Source: Eubacteriales bacterium | GTDB lineage: Bacteria; Bacillota; Clostridia; Oscillospirales; Butyricicoccaceae | NCBI GenBank assembly: GCA_030539335.1 | Contig: JAUNSG010000010.1 | Coordinates: 29,914 to 93,913 of the forward strand | DNA length: 64,000 nucleotides | Direction of reading: 5' to 3' | In this document: in pieces, positions 61,382 to 64,000 of the stretch | How positions within the stretch are numbered: position 1 is the stretch's first letter | Layout: the number at the start of each line of letters is the position of its first letter | Translations under genes and position numbers: made by a program | The notes under the pieces: generated by a model | Told to the model about the DNA's origin: nothing | Seen by the model: only the letters and a program-made list of their open reading frames with translations | Databases searched by the model: none

Positions 61382-62716
61382 TTATTTCTTGGTTGTAACC
61401 AGCATACTCTTCGACCATGCGGAATAGTACTTCTTACCGTTCACCGTCTTATAGGTGCGAACGCGGACATAGTACTTTTTCTTTGCGGCCAGCTTAGAGA
61501 CCTTAGCGGACACGGTTTTATTCTTGGACACCGTCACGGTCTTGGCACCGGTAAACTTGCTGTTGGCCGCGTACTGAATCTGATAGCCCGTCGTTTGCGG
61601 CGCCTGCTTGGCCCACTTGGCCGTGAAGCCCTTCTTTGCCGCAGTCACACTCTTGAGGGTTGTAGCTTTTGGAACAATAGTGAAGGTCTTTGATAAGGAA
61701 CCGGTATATTTCTTCCCTTTGAACTTAACGGTTACCTTATAGGCACCGACGTTTTTGCACCCCTTGGCATAGGAAACTGTATAATTACTTGACGCAATTT
61801 TATTTCCCTTCGCATCCTTAACCGTAACGGTCGGTTTCCGCACCTTATTGTTATAAACAAAGGATGATTTTGAAAATATTATTGTTTTGGGTCGCGAAAT
61901 CGTTACTGTTTTTTCTTTTCCGCAACGATTACAAAAATATAATTCGCCACCATTTTCGTATTGATCTGCTTTCCAAATGACATCCAATTTATAATTATGT
62001 CCTAAAGCAGGAATTGTAACCGTTGTTTTAACTGCTGTGCAAATATCATTAACATCATCGTATGAACAGTAGATTGATTTTTTTCCTGCTGTTGTGCAGG
62101 TCGGATTTTTGTCAATCGTATACTCAGTATTCCACATATGCGCCGTTTTAGGAATTGTGGTTTCATATTCATTCCCGCAATTATCACAGCGATAGATCTT
62201 GTAGCCCTCTCTTACACAACTAGCTTCCCCAGAATACTCCAACCTATAAGAATGCGTGTGTTTTATGACAGTCGTGTATACCGGGCGAGCTACCTCTCCG
62301 TTAAAATATGTGTAAATACGAATATAATATACATTTCCAGATATCAGTTTGGTGCCATCTGTTTTGCAAACATTCGTAAACTGGTTCCAATTTCCGTAGT
62401 CTAATTCTTTTCCTGAACTGTCATATACTTCAATCGATGTATCTCCTTCTATGAAATTTTCAACATTCACATCGTAGTAGTCTGTAACCGATGGGACGAA
62501 CTTATAGTAATGCTCTGATTCATCAACATATTCATACCCACCATCTGTTCCATAATCATAGTTGTGAAACCCGTGGACTTTACGCTCATTCAAACTTATC
62601 GGCTCTGCTGTCTGCGCATTGTTGCTACACACTGAAATGCTTGCAGCAAATGCCGCGTTGCCTTGCAAGGATAATACTGCTGTTAAAAGCAAAGCAACCA
62701 ACCTTTTCTTTTTCAT
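61382..62716 (-). CDS. Secreted repeat protein with Ig- and FN3-like domains
   Basis: The 444-residue protein has a signal peptide (MKKKRLVALLLTAVLSLQGNAAFAA), an N-terminal beta domain (about 40-150), two Cys-paired repeats with YRCDNCGNEYETTIPKTAH and LYFCNRCGKEKTVTI (CxxC pairs, about 165-290), an Ig-like segment (about 300-345, VRKPTVTVKDAKGNKIASSNYTVSYA) and a C-terminal FN3-like domain (about 355-444, GYQIQYAANSKF). It has no anchor. Such proteins bind surfaces or sugars. The start at 62716 follows AAAGGAGAGAG. It is in a phage-like operon behind the GH25 gene. Confidence 0.8.
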   Translation of the reverse strand: MKKKRLVALLLTAVLSLQGNAAFAASISVCSNNAQTAEPISLNERKVHGFHNYDYGTDGGYEYVDESEHYYKFVPSVTDYYDVNVENFIEGDTSIEVYDSSGKELDYGNWNQFTNVCKTDGTKLISGNVYYIRIYTYFNGEVARPVYTTVIKHTHSYRLEYSGEASCVREGYKIYRCDNCGNEYETTIPKTAHMWNTEYTIDKNPTCTTAGKKSIYCSYDDVNDICTAVKTTVTIPALGHNYKLDVIWKADQYENGGELYFCNRCGKEKTVTISRPKTIIFSKSSFVYNNKVRKPTVTVKDAKGNKIASSNYTVSYAKGCKNVGAYKVTVKFKGKKYTGSLSKTFTIVPKATTLKSVTAAKKGFTAKWAKQAPQTTGYQIQYAANSKFTGAKTVTVSKNKTVSAKVSKLAAKKKYYVRVRTYKTVNGKKYYSAWSKSMLVTTKK

Positions 62717-62747
62717 AGCTCTCTCCTTTTCCTGTCCCCAATGTTTT

Positions 62748-63683
62748 CTATGCCATGTTCCTCCGCCCGGTTTTAGCATTCCACGCTAACAACCATGCAC
62801 CACAAGGTATCTGTATGAATGTCCCTTCGTCCGTCTGCTTAACCTGTTTTGCCGGGTATCGATAACCTTTCTTGAATATAGCCTCACCGTCTATTCCAGT
62901 TATACAGCTGAATTTCATGGTCGGCCACAAATCATCTAACTTGATAAGCTTGCTATCCAGTACTGGCTCCGCTCTCATCTTGAGATATGTCTCGGCAAGA
63001 TACCGCTTGCCTCTTCTGAAAACAGGCCGAACGGACGAATATTCCGGATGGAGGAATCTCCCCAGCAGATAGGTGCTGTAAAGAACGTCAATGCTTGCCC
63101 GGCTCGGGATACCTAGCACTCTTCCTGTTTTCGTCTGCGTCCACAATCCAAAATCGGTACTACTCGGTGGGCGCTCTCCTGGAGTTCTACACCATTGATG
63201 GTGATTAACAAACCTTTGTACACCCCGTCCACGAAAATTCCCATTGCGGATATAGAGCTGAAATAGCTCTGCACCAAATGCGAAACCAGGAATATATCCT
63301 TCACCAGCAATCCGTTCAGCAAATTCCACGCCGATCCACTGCATTTTTGCCCTGCTGAGGTCTTGACCTTTTCGGATTGCCAGATTTCGACTCGTCTCGT
63401 CCCACTGATAGTATAAGGGCAGATCAAGCTTTCGGTTATTCAGAACGCGCAGGCAAGCCTCGGCTTCAGCTCTGCTTGCATCACAATTACAGGATCTTCC
63501 TTCCCAGTATACACCAACCGGCAACCCTGAGGCAACTGCTGCATTATAATTAATTTCGAATCTTGTGTCTTTTTGTTCTCCTACACCGGCACGAATAATA
63601 GCAAAGCGGATGCTATCAGTAGCAACCGCTTGCCAATCAATCTTGCCTGAGCGAGCGGACACGTCCACTCCTCTGTAAACCAT
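62748..63683 (-). CDS. GH25 lysozyme-fold protein with altered active site
   Basis: The 311-residue protein has the GH25 muramidase fold: GVDVSARSGKIDWQAV (first catalytic-site Asp7), FAIIRAGVGEQKDTRFEINYNAAV and GLPVGVYW. The usual DxE motif, which follows LDLPVYY, reads QWD here (Gln93, Asp95). The C-terminal ~100 residues hold an SH3-like or other binding region. GH25 enzymes of phages cut the glycan strands at lysis; with the altered motif the activity is doubtful. It starts 24 bases after the SH3 protein and has no signal peptide. Confidence 0.8.
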   Translation of the reverse strand: MVYRGVDVSARSGKIDWQAVATDSIRFAIIRAGVGEQKDTRFEINYNAAVASGLPVGVYWEGRSCNCDASRAEAEACLRVLNNRKLDLPLYYQWDETSRNLAIRKGQDLSRAKMQWIGVEFAERIAGEGYIPGFAFGAELFQLYIRNGNFRGRGVQRFVNHHQWCRTPGERPPSSTDFGLWTQTKTGRVLGIPSRASIDVLYSTYLLGRFLHPEYSSVRPVFRRGKRYLAETYLKMRAEPVLDSKLIKLDDLWPTMKFSCITGIDGEAIFKKGYRYPAKQVKQTDEGTFIQIPCGAWLLAWNAKTGRRNMA

Positions 63684-63707
63684 AGTTCCACCTTACCTAA
63701 ACATCAT

Positions 63708-64000
63708 CTATTTCGTATACTTCTTGGCCACCCAGATTGCAACCTTGACCCAATTCTCAGTCTTATCCAACACAGACAACGTCGTGCCCTTAGAGAACAC
63801 GCCCAGCTTCTTGCTTTTTATGCTGTTCGACACACGGGCGTTCAAACGGGCTTTGAGTTTTGCCGTATTACCCTTGATCGCACAATACTTCCGCGAAACC
63901 CACACATAGGTTTTCACCCAATTGCCTGTCTCAGACAGCTTAACCAGCTTGGCTCCCTTGTTGATCGTGCCGAGCTTTTTCTTTGTCACGCCCGCGCCAG
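63708..64000 (-). CDS. C-terminal part of an SH3-repeat protein (continues past window)
   Basis: The open frame runs off the window edge. Its last 97 codons encode two bacterial SH3-like repeats (GAGVTKKKLGTINKGAKLVKL ... NWVKTYVWVSRKY; LKARLNARVSNSIKSKKLGVFSKG ... NWVKVAIWVAKKYTK). Such repeats bind cell walls and are common at the C-terminus of endolysins and spore hydrolases. A GTG at 63989 cannot be the true start, as the upstream codons continue the first repeat (AGVTKKK). The N-terminal catalytic part lies outside the window. Confidence 0.75.
   Translation of the reverse strand, partial: GAGVTKKKLGTINKGAKLVKLSETGNWVKTYVWVSRKYCAIKGNTAKLKARLNARVSNSIKSKKLGVFSKGTTLSVLDKTENWVKVAIWVAKKYTK

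Larger units (their letters stand above)
61098..64000. mobile_element. One end of an integrated element (prophage-like), partial
   Basis: It begins at the tRNA-Ala fragment (61,098-61,145, attachment site) and runs past the window end. Content: AT-rich end with direct repeats, secreted Ig/FN3-like protein, degenerate GH25 lysozyme and an SH3-repeat protein, all on the minus strand. No integrase is in the visible part. Endolysin-type genes close to an attachment site are typical for prophages; other element types remain possible. Confidence 0.65.

Noticed and set aside
1..64000. CRISPR array, insertion sequence, rRNA operon, T-box or known riboswitch
   Set aside because: I looked for regular repeats, transposase motifs, rRNA-like sequence, T-box and common riboswitch signatures and found none convincing.

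Overview
The window looks like chromosome from a spore-forming, anaerobic, moderately GC-rich member of the Clostridia. An Oscillospirales/Butyricicoccus-like relative is my guess, inferred from gene content and not proven. Sporulation genes (yabP, yabQ, a spoVB-like flippase), B. subtilis-like order (yabO-yabP-yabQ-divIC-S1, tig-clpP-clpX-lon-engB, lepB-rbgA-rnhB-yraN, recJ-relA-dtd, uvrB-uvrA), an uncoupled class I fumarase subunit and EFR1-type ferredoxin proteins all fit. Most genes are on the minus strand, with strong AGGAGG-type ribosome sites and clear hairpin-plus-T terminators.

Layout. 1-3 kb: hpf, fumarase alpha subunit and an amidohydrolase, then a candidate small RNA on the plus strand. 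3-10 kb: S1-domain protein, divIC, yabQ, yabP, rqcP/yabO, a lone plus-strand condensation-type acyltransferase, then HU, mazG and spoVB. 9.7-18 kb: a run from recJ through relA, dtd, an MBL hydrolase, hemZ and a uridine-kinase-like protein to a zinc-ribbon protein. 18-23 kb: uvrBA under a LexA/SOS-like box. 23-26 kb: a two-component system and a triple-PepSY lipoprotein sharing one promoter architecture. 26-30.4 kb: a MarR regulator and a heterodimeric ABC exporter behind a double palindromic operator. 30.4-36 kb: membrane protein, radC, MocR-type regulator, acetyltransferase, lipoprotein, flavodoxin/ferredoxin protein and FlK-like thioesterase. 36-41 kb: peptidase and C39-like protein, iron alcohol dehydrogenase, a 5'-truncated homocysteine methyltransferase and bioB. 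41-46 kb: polysaccharide deacetylase, cinA, a pyrB with a fused PyrI-type zinc domain, lysA. 46-53 kb: engB, lon, clpX, clpP, tig. 53-59 kb: phosphoesterase, thrC, dipeptidase, yraN, rnhB, rbgA, lepB. 59-61 kb: small exporter, sortase and a Cys-rich double DUF305 protein.

At 61,098-61,145 lies the 3' part of a tRNA-Ala(GGC) gene whose 5' half is missing. Beyond it (to the window end and past it) gene content changes: SH3-repeat protein, degenerate GH25 lysozyme and a secreted Ig/FN3-like protein. I read this as one end of a prophage or other integrative element inserted in the tRNA; the intact tRNA should lie at the far end, outside the window. I saw no CRISPR array, insertion sequence, rRNA or intact tRNA.
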